Of a DNA stretch of 19,677 nucleotides, positions 13,853-19,677 are shown one piece after another. The stretch is taken from contig CALCRU010000063.1 in assembly GCA_937894335.1 (NCBI GenBank), positions 1 through 19,677 of the forward strand, given 5' to 3'. How positions within the stretch are numbered: the stretch's first letter is position 1; every line of letters starts with the position of its first letter. The notes under the pieces were generated by a model. The model was not told where the DNA came from. It made no database searches and saw only the letters and a program-made list of their open reading frames with translations. A program made the position numbers and the translations under genes. The stretch comes from an uncultured Treponema sp. GTDB taxonomy: Bacteria; Spirochaetota; Spirochaetia; Treponematales; Treponemataceae.

Positions 13853-14275
13853 CTATTTTACTTTGACCCACTGCTCGTCAAAAAATTCCCATGCGTTGTT
13901 TTTTAAAAGGACGCTTCCAGTTCTAAATGAAGGCAGCGCAAGGGAAGTTTCTTTATAAGGGGCAAGGTCGTCTCTGGTAACGGCGTCGCTTACCCTTGCA
14001 AAATTTATCCTAATGTTAACAGTGTCCCCCTCTGCAAAAATAATTTCAACAGGAAAATACAGAAGCCTTTCTTTTTCGTCCAAACATGCACAACCTATTC
14101 TGCATGAAGAGCATGATGCCTTCTTTAGCTCAATGGAATCATCATAAAAAGCCCACAGCGGAAATTCTGGCAGTGCAGAGGTGGCTCCGTGCTTTTTGTT
14201 GCAAAGAAAAATAATTTCCTTCTGCAGACCGGCAAGAGAAAATAGAGTGTCCTTGTTTGCTGTAAAGGCTTTCAT
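13853..14275 (-). CDS. Hypothetical 140-residue protein with a CxxCxxxCxC motif
   Basis: Not recognised. No signal peptide or membrane segment; a soluble cytosolic protein is expected. A cluster Cys55, Cys58, Cys62, Cys64 (CSSCRIGCAC) could bind zinc or an iron-sulfur centre. Around it are alternating hydrophobic strands (EIIFLC, LLYFPVEIIF, VNIRINFARV) suggesting a beta-rich fold. The start at 14275 is supported by a promoter -10 TATACT ending seven bases upstream, with no Shine-Dalgarno. It is a single-gene unit, convergent with ilvN at eight bases and divergent from the metalloprotease lipoprotein with promoters that overlap each other. Confidence 0.7.
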   Translation of the reverse strand: MKAFTANKDTLFSLAGLQKEIIFLCNKKHGATSALPEFPLWAFYDDSIELKKASCSSCRIGCACLDEKERLLYFPVEIIFAEGDTVNIRINFARVSDAVTRDDLAPYKETSLALPSFRTGSVLLKNNAWEFFDEQWVKVK

Positions 14276-14282
14276 GGAAAAG

Positions 14283-14311
14283 AGTATAGAGTAAAATTAA
14301 AAAAAAGTGTA
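14283..14311 (-). promoter_or_regulatory. Promoter of the Cys-motif gene, predicted leaderless
   Basis: Minus strand: TATACT (14288-14283) followed by seven bases CTTTTCC and the ATG. A poor -35 (TACACT, 14311-14306) is 17 bases upstream. It overlaps both elements of the promoter for the opposite gene, so the two probably cannot be occupied at once. Confidence 0.5.
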
Positions 14312-14315
14312 GTAT
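14287..14315 (+). promoter_or_regulatory. Promoter of the metalloprotease lipoprotein gene, predicted leaderless
   Basis: TAGTAT (14310-14315) then GAAGAC and the ATG at 14322, a six-base gap without a Shine-Dalgarno. The -35 (TAGAGT, 14287-14292, 17-base spacer) is weak. An alternative -10, TAAAAT at 14292-14297, would give an 18-base leader that still lacks a ribosome binding site. Confidence 0.4.
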
Positions 14316-14321
14316 GAAGAC

Positions 14322-16055
14322 ATGAAACTCAGAATGACTTTTGCTTTTTGTCTTTTTTCAATTTTGCTTTTTTCCTGCAGTAAGGAAGTTCCCGTCTACC
14401 TTTCAGGGGAAGCCCTTATACCGCTTTCTGATTCCGCCCGTGCTTCTTCAATAGGTCAGAATACAAAGGGCGACACTCTCTTTTATCGGTTTACCGAAGC
14501 TCAAAAGGAAAGCCTTTCAAATGCATCTCTTTCTTCCAAGGGCGTTTCTTTGGTTCTTTCTTTAAAAAAGGATGAGTCCGAAAAAAAAGAAACCCTCACA
14601 TTCTACACAGGATTTTTATACGAAGAAGATTTTCTGGATGACAGAAAACTTATGGAGAACATGGATGCCCGTTTTCAAGTGTCAGGAGTACTTTCTAAGG
14701 AACAGCTTCCTGCTGTTGATGTTGCTTTAAATTTTGAAGTCGGCTCTGTTCCCACAGGATTTTTTGTAAAAGGTGAACCCGGACTAAAACTTCTTTCTGT
14801 TTCTTTTTCTGACGCAGTGGTTGGCTATGACAGAAGGGGTGCTGTTCCCCTTTATGCCTTTGGTCCTGACGGTGGCGGAATAGACTTGCGCTCTTCAGGT
14901 TTTGATTTTTCTTCCGCAAGAAAAATGTTTCCTGCAAAAAATACTTCCGACTCACTGCTTCCAAAAATCGTAATAGAAAAAGCATCTACACCAGACATTG
15001 GAACTTCTTCGGAACAACTCTGCATAAGGGGAGCTTATTCTGGCGAGGAATTTGTAATAAGGTGTTCTCCCGTAAGCGACACATTTACTTTTCAGACTTC
15101 TGCATTTGAGTCTTCCTATGGCAGACTTTCATTTTCTTCTCATGGAGAACTTGTTCTGTGTGCGCTTCTTTCTGCAAACGAAAGTCTCCCTGTATCTGCT
15201 TCTGGTGGAAAGGTAATTTATCCTCTTGTAAGCGACATTGGACTTCTGTTTGAATATCCTCAGAAAAATTGGCGCACGGAAGACTACGAACTTTTTAGGT
15301 GGGAAGAGTTCCCCGATGTGCTTATTTTTGATACTGCAAACTATGATGTGCAAAATCAGTTTTTTACTAGGCTTGCATATTTTGTAGAAAAGACAGGATA
15401 CAAGGGAACATTTGTAAGCGACAGTTTTATTCTTACAGCTCACGGCTACAATGCTCACGACTACAAGGCTGATGATCTTGCGCGATTCTTTACCAGAGCG
15501 GCACAGGAGGGTGTAAGACTTAACAGTCACGAAATTCTTCTTAGAGAAATTCTTATTGCAAACAATGTAATCGTTCAAAGCGGCCCTGATTCTTACAGTG
15601 CAGGAAAAGGTTCCGTTATTTCGTTTTCAAAGGAAAGTCCCTCTTACCTTCGCTATCAGTTGCTTGCCCATGAAGGCTGGCACGGCATTTACTTTGGCGA
15701 TGAAGAATTCCGCGATACAGTGGCCATGTGTTACCTTATGTTTGATTCCGTTTCTATGGATTTTCTTCAGACTTATTGGGAAACATACGAGTCTCTGCAG
15801 TATGACCGTAGTGACGAATATCTTATGCGTAACGAGTTTATGGCTTACCACCTTCAGCAGACAGTAGGGCAGATTGCTGACTATTTTACAACCCGTGCAA
15901 AGTGGGGCTCAGTTCAGCGTAGTCAAAAGAAAAATGCAGACTATATTGTAAGCACCAATGCAGAAGCCTTTACTGATACGGCCCTCTTTTTAAGTGAATA
16001 TGCCTTTACTAGATGGGGCCTTGTTGCTGGTCGAGTATGGAACATAAGCCGTTAG
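14322..16055 (+). CDS. Large lipoprotein with HExxH zinc-metalloprotease motif
   Basis: 577 residues. The signal peptide ends in the lipobox LLFSC (Cys19), so the mature protein is lipid-anchored, in the periplasm or outer membrane. Residues 20-310 are beta-rich and low in recognisable motifs. The C-terminal part (about 325-577) carries HEGWH (450-454), an HExxH zinc site. Glu505 in NEFMAYHLQQ, about 50 residues on, is a candidate third ligand as in gluzincin-type peptidases. An upstream block (DTANYDVQNQFFTRLAYFVEK, with HGYNAHDY at 374-381) looks like a conserved structural unit. I cannot name the family; a secreted or surface metalloprotease is inference from the motif and anchor. It is a single-gene unit ending four bases before the convergent MBL gene. 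Confidence 0.78.
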   Translation: MKLRMTFAFCLFSILLFSCSKEVPVYLSGEALIPLSDSARASSIGQNTKGDTLFYRFTEAQKESLSNASLSSKGVSLVLSLKKDESEKKETLTFYTGFLYEEDFLDDRKLMENMDARFQVSGVLSKEQLPAVDVALNFEVGSVPTGFFVKGEPGLKLLSVSFSDAVVGYDRRGAVPLYAFGPDGGGIDLRSSGFDFSSARKMFPAKNTSDSLLPKIVIEKASTPDIGTSSEQLCIRGAYSGEEFVIRCSPVSDTFTFQTSAFESSYGRLSFSSHGELVLCALLSANESLPVSASGGKVIYPLVSDIGLLFEYPQKNWRTEDYELFRWEEFPDVLIFDTANYDVQNQFFTRLAYFVEKTGYKGTFVSDSFILTAHGYNAHDYKADDLARFFTRAAQEGVRLNSHEILLREILIANNVIVQSGPDSYSAGKGSVISFSKESPSYLRYQLLAHEGWHGIYFGDEEFRDTVAMCYLMFDSVSMDFLQTYWETYESLQYDRSDEYLMRNEFMAYHLQQTVGQIADYFTTRAKWGSVQRSQKKNADYIVSTNAEAFTDTALFLSEYAFTRWGLVAGRVWNISR

Positions 16056-16059
16056 AAGT

Positions 16060-16632
16060 TTACTTTGCTGACAGGTCTATATTGTAAAGTTTTTCCGCTC
16101 CTACAGTAGTAGGGGAACCGTGTCCCGGCATGATAACGCAGTTGTCGTTTTGCGAAAGAATCTTTGTGTTTATATTGTTGCGAAGAGTCCGTTCTGCATA
16201 CTTGCTGCTTGTGCTTCCTATGGTTCCTGCAAACAGGGAGTCGCCCGTGAAAAAAACATTTTCTATGCGGTAAACCATGCTATCGCTGGAATGTCCCGGT
16301 AGTGCAAAGTAAGATATGCTTAAACCTGCAACTGAAATTACGCCTTCTCCTCCCAGAACTGTAGACCAGGCTCCGCTAAGTTCGTAGTCTGCCGCATAAA
16401 CTGTTGGCGTGTAGATTTTTCTTAGGGTGTTAAGTGCGCTTACATGATTCTTGTGGTTGTGGGTAACAAGAACACCTGTAAGTTTATATCCGCCGTCTTC
16501 AATCTGAGAAATAAGTTCCGTGGTAATTGTGCTTGGGTCAACAATAAGTGCCTCCATTACATCTGGCGAATCGTTTACCACAAGATATGAGTTTGTAAAA
16601 TTTTCTCTGCTTAAGTGATAGTAGATTTTCAT
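16060..16632 (-). CDS. Metallo-beta-lactamase-fold hydrolase (glyoxalase II-like)
   Basis: 190-residue cytosolic protein of the small MBL-fold hydrolase group. The metal motif reads THNHKNH (His58, His60, Asn62, His63), so the usual Asp of HxHxDH is Asn62. The rest is present: His114 in LPGHSSDS, Asp131 in FTGDSLFAG and His171 in MPGHGSPTT. Relatives hydrolyse thioesters such as lactoylglutathione. The Asp-to-Asn change affects a ligand of the second metal, so it may be mononuclear, altered in substrate, or weakly active. Its ATG overlaps the stop of the upstream pentapeptide protein (ATGA), so the two are translationally coupled. No separate promoter is visible. Confidence 0.88.
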   Translation of the reverse strand: MKIYYHLSRENFTNSYLVVNDSPDVMEALIVDPSTITTELISQIEDGGYKLTGVLVTHNHKNHVSALNTLRKIYTPTVYAADYELSGAWSTVLGGEGVISVAGLSISYFALPGHSSDSMVYRIENVFFTGDSLFAGTIGSTSSKYAERTLRNNINTKILSQNDNCVIMPGHGSPTTVGAEKLYNIDLSAK

Positions 16633-17297
16633 TCTTTGGTTTCCTCTGATTTTTCTTCTTCGCTTGCAATAAGAAAATTCTTTGTCCTGTCAAAGAGTGC
16701 TTCCCTTGTGTTTGACATTTTAAAAGAAACGGCTTCCCTTAAAGACTCGTAAAACACGGTCTTCTTTAGGTTGCAGTTTTTCATTGAAGTGTTCATAAGA
16801 ATTGCCTTTATAAATTTGCTGTCGTAAAGGTCGCTGTCGTCAAAGCTAGACTGATAGGCCGTAACTCCGTTAAAGTTGTCGTGAATCATATCGCTGCCAG
16901 TAAGCAGTGTGTTTATAAATTTTGTTCCAGCAAAGGAACTGAACTGTATGTTGCTCTGCAAAAAAGTGCTGTCTGTAAAAGTGCAGAATCCCAGTACGGA
17001 CATTCTTATGCGCAGATTTGTTGCATGAATGTTTGCAAAGGTGCAGTACTGAATGTTGCATCCGCAGAAAAATTTATTGCTCAGGTCTATTTCGCTTATG
17101 GAAAGGTTTTCTATGTTAAGGTTTATTATCTTGTCGTGAGTTAAAAAATAATTTCTGATTCTAGAAACCGCTTCTGTAGGATCTGGACTGTGCTCCAGAC
17201 AGAATCCTTCCGTGTCGGTAATTTCTCCATTGTCGTCAATTGCGGAAAGTGCCAGCTTTTTGCAACCCGGGTGCATGCATAAATTCTTCTTGAACAT
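16629..17297 (-). CDS. Pentapeptide-repeat protein with an N-terminal Cys/His zinc-finger-like segment
   Basis: 222 residues from the ATG at 17297. The N-terminus has Cys7, His9, Cys12 (LCMHPGCKK) and, about 25 residues on, Cys-x2-His (FCLEHSPDP), a likely small zinc-binding knuckle. From about residue 55 to 185, near-regular five-residue spacing of hydrophobic and small residues (for example SNIQFSSFAGTKFINT, DDSDLYDSKF) fits a right-handed quadrilateral beta helix. The tail is acidic and Glu-rich. The function of such proteins is not predictable; some mimic DNA, others are scaffolds. The frame is open to an ATG at 17324, but TTGACT and TACAGT, 17 bases apart, end six bases before 17297, favouring the shorter start. 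It heads the unit with the MBL gene. Confidence 0.8.
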   Translation of the reverse strand: MFKKNLCMHPGCKKLALSAIDDNGEITDTEGFCLEHSPDPTEAVSRIRNYFLTHDKIINLNIENLSISEIDLSNKFFCGCNIQYCTFANIHATNLRIRMSVLGFCTFTDSTFLQSNIQFSSFAGTKFINTLLTGSDMIHDNFNGVTAYQSSFDDSDLYDSKFIKAILMNTSMKNCNLKKTVFYESLREAVSFKMSNTREALFDRTKNFLIASEEEKSEETKE

Positions 17298-17303
17298 ACT
17301 TCT

Positions 17304-17332
17304 ACTGTACGCTATTGAAAACATTTAGTCAA
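17304..17332 (-). promoter_or_regulatory. Promoter of the pentapeptide-repeat gene, predicted leaderless
   Basis: Minus strand: TTGACT (17332-17327), 17-base spacer, TACAGT (17309-17304), then AGAAGT and the ATG at 17297. The six-base gap places the start on the ATG. It is interleaved with the divergent 17315-17343 promoter: each -35 lies inside the other's spacer. Confidence 0.6.
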
Positions 17333-17343
17333 ATGGCTATGAT
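17315..17343 (+). promoter_or_regulatory. Promoter of the Cys-rich gene and murI, predicted leaderless
   Basis: TTGAAA (17315-17320), 17 bases, TATGAT (17338-17343), then TGAATC and the ATG at 17350. There is no Shine-Dalgarno, and the expected start is the A of the ATG. It is interleaved with the divergent promoter of the pentapeptide-repeat gene. Confidence 0.7.
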
Positions 17344-17349
17344 TGAATC

Positions 17350-17631
17350 ATGTGTTGGAAATGCGGAACCGTAATTGAAGAAAGCGAACCTGTCTCTCGC
17401 AGTGCGGAATGTCCTGTCTGTCATGCAGATGTTCATTCTTGTTGTAATTGTCTTTATTATGAACCCGGAAGTCATTACGATTGTCACGAAACAGTTGATT
17501 CTTTGGTAAGCGACAAGGAATGCTCAAACTTTTGCGAGCATTTTAAATTGAACCGTTCGGCATCTTCTTCTGATGCGGCGCAAAAACAAGCTGCGGCAAA
17601 AAAAGCATTTGACTCATTGTTCACTATATGA
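17350..17631 (+). CDS. Small Cys-rich zinc-ribbon-like protein
   Basis: 93 residues. The pattern is Cys2-x2-Cys5 (CWKCG), Cys21-x2-Cys24 (CPVC), then His28, Cys31, Cys32 and Cys34 within VHSCCNC, followed by YYEPGSHYDCHE and DKECSNFCEHF. The first four cysteines form a probable zinc ribbon; the later block matches a widespread bacterial conserved hypothetical motif of the form C-x2-C-x-Y-x-P-G-x-C. The C-terminal 25 residues are Ala/Lys/Ser rich and likely disordered. Its role is unknown. The ATG at 17350 has a promoter directly against it. The gene ends three bases before murI, so both are probably one transcript; any functional link to glutamate racemase is only implied by this spacing. Confidence 0.78.
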   Translation: MCWKCGTVIEESEPVSRSAECPVCHADVHSCCNCLYYEPGSHYDCHETVDSLVSDKECSNFCEHFKLNRSASSSDAAQKQAAAKKAFDSLFTI

Positions 17632-17634
17632 CCT

Positions 17635-18471
17635 ATGAAAGACTATATTGATTTTGCATTTTTAGACAGCGGAACCGGTGGCATTCCCTACATGCTTGAA
17701 CTAAAGAAAAAAAGCCCTGACTCTCGCTGTGTATATTTGGGAGACACCGCTCATTTTCCTTATGGAGAAAAAACTTCAGAAGAAATTACTTTCTGTGCTG
17801 CAGAAGCCCTTTCCCTTATTGTAAAAAAATGGAATCCTCGGACTATAATCATTGCCTGCAACACCATTAGCGTAACTTCTCTTGCAGACTTAAGGGCACT
17901 CTTTCCCAACATTCCCATCGTGGGCACTGTTCCTGCAATAAAACTTGCGGCTTCTGTTACGCACAACAAACGCATAGGACTCCTTGCAACAAATGCAACG
18001 GTTAATCATCCATACAATAAAAAACTTATTCAAGATTATGCAAGTGACTGTCATGTTTTTAACCGTGGCGATCCAGATTTAATTGCTTTTATAGAACACG
18101 AACTTTTTAACGCAAGTGAAGCAGAAAAGCAAAAAGCAGTTGAACCAGCAGTTTCGTTTTTTTTAGAAAATAAATGTGACACTATTATTTTAGGTTGTAC
18201 TCATTTTACTCACATAGCAGAAAATATAGCGAGTGTGGCGGGTAGTGGAGTGCAAGTGGTAGACAGTCGAGATGGTGTTGCAAATCAGGCCCTTCGTGTT
18301 GAACAAAAACAGATAGCAGTTTCTGTTCAACAGAAAGCAATGTTAGATACTTTGCCACCCGATCAAAGTTTTTTTGTTACTGCCCTGCACAATACAGAAG
18401 ACGATCGTGAGTATGCTGCCCTCTGTAAAAATGCAGGAATTCCTTGGGGTGGATTAATTACAGACGCTTAG
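17635..18471 (+). CDS. murI: Glutamate racemase
   Basis: Makes D-glutamate for peptidoglycan precursors by two-base racemisation. 278 residues, the usual length. Catalytic Cys75 in IIACNT and Cys188 in ILGCTH are both present, with Asp11-Ser12 in DSGTGG, PYG (42-44) and His190. The start MKDYIDFAFLDSGTGG fits family N-termini. There is no convincing Shine-Dalgarno; the upstream gene stops three bases earlier, so translation is probably coupled. The 3' end overlaps the convergent icd gene by 14 bases. With MraY and the LpoB-like lipoprotein it is the third cell-wall gene of the window, though each lies in a different unit. Confidence 0.95.
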   Translation: MKDYIDFAFLDSGTGGIPYMLELKKKSPDSRCVYLGDTAHFPYGEKTSEEITFCAAEALSLIVKKWNPRTIIIACNTISVTSLADLRALFPNIPIVGTVPAIKLAASVTHNKRIGLLATNATVNHPYNKKLIQDYASDCHVFNRGDPDLIAFIEHELFNASEAEKQKAVEPAVSFFLENKCDTIILGCTHFTHIAENIASVAGSGVQVVDSRDGVANQALRVEQKQIAVSVQQKAMLDTLPPDQSFFVTALHNTEDDREYAALCKNAGIPWGGLITDA

Positions 18472-19654
18472 CAATTTCGTCAATAAATTCCCAAGAGTTC
18501 AAAATCTGAGTTGCCTTAGGTTCGGCTAAAGCTGCTAAGTCGCCAGTCATAATTCCATCTTCAATTACAGACAGTGTTGCTTTTTCCAGTTTATGTGCAA
18601 AGTCTGCAAGGTCTGGAGTGTTGTCAAGTTCTGCACGTTTAGCAAGAGATCCTGTCCAAGCAAAAATAGTTGCAACAGGGTTTGTGCTTGTCTTTTCGCC
18701 CTTAAGGTAGCGGTAGTAGTGCTTTTGAACGGTTCCGTGACTTGCTTCAAATTCAAACTCACCGTTGGGAGAAACAAGTACGCTTGTCATCATAGCAAGG
18801 CTTCCGCATGCAGAGGCAATCATGTCGCTCATTACATCTCCGTCGTAGTTTTTGCATGCCCACAAGAAGCCACCTTCTGTTTTCATTACGCGAGCAACGG
18901 CATCGTCAATGAGTGTGTAAAAGTATTCTAGACCTTTTGCTTCAAACTTAGATTTAAACTCTTGGTCGTAAATGCGCTGGAAAATCGCCTTGAAGTTTCC
19001 GTCGTATGTCTTACTGATTGTGTCTTTTGCTCCCAACCATACACTGATGTTCTGTGAAAGTCCGTAGTTAAAGCAACAGCGTGCAAAGCTTTCGATTGAA
19101 GCGTCAAGATTGTGGATTCCCTGAATGATTCCCGGTCCCTTCATTTCCATAATGGTCTTGCGGATTTCTTTTCCGTCACTTCCGGTAAAGACAAGTTCTG
19201 CCTTTCCTGCAGTGGGTGTTTTAATTTCGCAGTTTTTGTATACATCACCGTAGCCGTGGCGTCCAAGCACTATGGGCTTTTTCCAGCTCTTAACATTTGG
19301 ATGGATGTTGTTTACAAAAATCGGCGCGCGGAAAATAGTGCCGTCAAGCTCGCCACGCAGAATGGCATTCGGGCTGGGCGTGAGCTTTTTAAGCTTGTAT
19401 TCTTCCATACGCGCTGCGTTTGAAGTAATTGTTGCGCATTTCACGCCGACGCCAAGGCGCTTAATCGCAGCAGCAGCATCGTAGGTTACTTTGTCATCGC
19501 TGTCGTCACGGGCTTTCAAGCCAAGATCGTAATACTCTGTCTTGAGGTCAACAAACGGAGTGAGCAGCTTGTCTTTAATCACCGCCCACAAAACTCTCGT
19601 CATTTCATCGCCGTCAAGTTCAGCGATTGCGTTTTTCATCTGAATCTTTGCCAT
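18458..19654 (-). CDS. icd: Isocitrate dehydrogenase, NADP-type, eukaryote-like (type II) subfamily
   Basis: Oxidatively decarboxylates isocitrate to 2-oxoglutarate. 398 residues, homodimer type. Substrate residues match human IDH numbering closely: Ser94, Asn96, Arg100 and Arg109 in SPNAILRGELDGTIFRAP, Arg132 in GRHGYGD, Tyr139 and Lys210. Metal aspartates are Asp251, Asp273 and Asp277 (NYDGDVMSD). The cofactor loop reads SHGTVQKHYYRY, where Lys311-His312 replace the usual Arg-His; a basic pair here favours NADP. The N-terminus (GDEMTRVLW) confirms the start. The gene has no Shine-Dalgarno, and a TATACT box ends nine bases upstream of the ATG. It stands alone on the minus strand, overlapping murI at its 3' end. 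Confidence 0.96.
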   Translation of the reverse strand: MAKIQMKNAIAELDGDEMTRVLWAVIKDKLLTPFVDLKTEYYDLGLKARDDSDDKVTYDAAAAIKRLGVGVKCATITSNAARMEEYKLKKLTPSPNAILRGELDGTIFRAPIFVNNIHPNVKSWKKPIVLGRHGYGDVYKNCEIKTPTAGKAELVFTGSDGKEIRKTIMEMKGPGIIQGIHNLDASIESFARCCFNYGLSQNISVWLGAKDTISKTYDGNFKAIFQRIYDQEFKSKFEAKGLEYFYTLIDDAVARVMKTEGGFLWACKNYDGDVMSDMIASACGSLAMMTSVLVSPNGEFEFEASHGTVQKHYYRYLKGEKTSTNPVATIFAWTGSLAKRAELDNTPDLADFAHKLEKATLSVIEDGIMTGDLAALAEPKATQILNSWEFIDEIAKRL

Positions 19655-19663
19655 AATGAGAAA

Positions 19664-19669
19664 AGTATA
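19664..19669 (-). promoter_or_regulatory. icd promoter -10 box, near-leaderless
   Basis: Minus strand TATACT (19669-19664), nine bases before the icd ATG, with no Shine-Dalgarno between (TTTCTCATT). The expected start gives a leader of about three bases. The -35 would lie beyond the right edge of the window and cannot be checked. Confidence 0.6.
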
Positions 19670-19677
19670 TAGAATAA

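Noticed and set aside
15129..15578. 149-codon open frame on the minus strand inside the metalloprotease gene
   Set aside because: It is antisense to a gene with clear signal peptide and motif; the translation is Lys/Ser/Cys-rich and shows no domain, so it is a shadow.
17298..17324. Longer start of the pentapeptide-repeat protein at 17324
   Set aside because: The promoter TTGACT-17-TACAGT lies within or against it and points to 17297; the extra nine residues look unremarkable.
17609..17630. Separate murI promoter using TTGACT and TATATG
   Set aside because: The spacing is only ten bases; the three-base distance from the upstream gene makes cotranscription more likely.

Overview
The window looks like chromosome from a spirochaete, most likely a free-living or gut Treponema-type organism. 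This is inferred from the gene families (a treponemal-style MraY, several small Cys-rich or pentapeptide proteins), the lipoprotein signals ending in V-S-C and F-S-C, and the very dense mixed-strand layout. The left edge (1-52) resembles the terminus of an IS3-family element whose first gene would read out of the window. No RNA gene, CRISPR array or convincing intrinsic terminator was found.

Layout. 244-2027: an M20 metallohydrolase followed by an LpoB-like lipoprotein. 2017-4361 (minus): mraY and fabF. 4423-6265: aroA and a four-helix membrane protein. 6262-7869 (minus): a GAF/HD-GYP signalling protein, divergent from an exported TPR-like protein (7954-8772). 8865-13844: an amino-acid operon of thrA (aspartokinase-homoserine dehydrogenase), a DAHP-synthase-like/prephenate-dehydratase fusion, and ilvN. 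13853-14275 (minus): a small Cys-motif protein, divergent from a lipoprotein with an HExxH metalloprotease motif (14322-16055). 16060-17297 (minus): a pentapeptide-repeat protein and an MBL-fold hydrolase, divergent from a Cys-rich protein and murI (17350-18471). 18458-19654 (minus): NADP-type isocitrate dehydrogenase.

Two observations stand out. First, most genes that begin a transcription unit (mraY, aroA, HD-GYP, the TPR protein, the genes starting at 14275, 14322, 17297 and 17350, and nearly icd) have no Shine-Dalgarno sequence. Instead they have a sigma70-type -10 box ending 6-7 bases (9 for icd) before the ATG, often with a -35 box 17 bases further up. Transcription would then start on or next to the A of the ATG, giving leaderless mRNAs. 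By contrast the operon-internal genes fabF and ilvN, and the leadered thrA and M20 genes, have recognisable ribosome binding sites. Second, the N-terminal DAHP synthase half of the 11378-13327 protein keeps the fold but has lost all four expected metal ligands and the key PEP-binding lysines. It looks like a pseudoenzyme fused to an intact prephenate dehydratase with its ACT domain.

Functionally the window mixes cell-wall synthesis (MraY, MurI, LpoB-like), fatty-acid elongation (FabF), aromatic and aspartate/branched-chain amino-acid synthesis (AroA, ThrA, the PheA fusion, IlvN), carbon metabolism (Icd) and c-di-GMP-type signalling. All five convergent gene pairs overlap or are separated by 8 bases or fewer, so transcripts of opposite strands must meet at their 3' ends.
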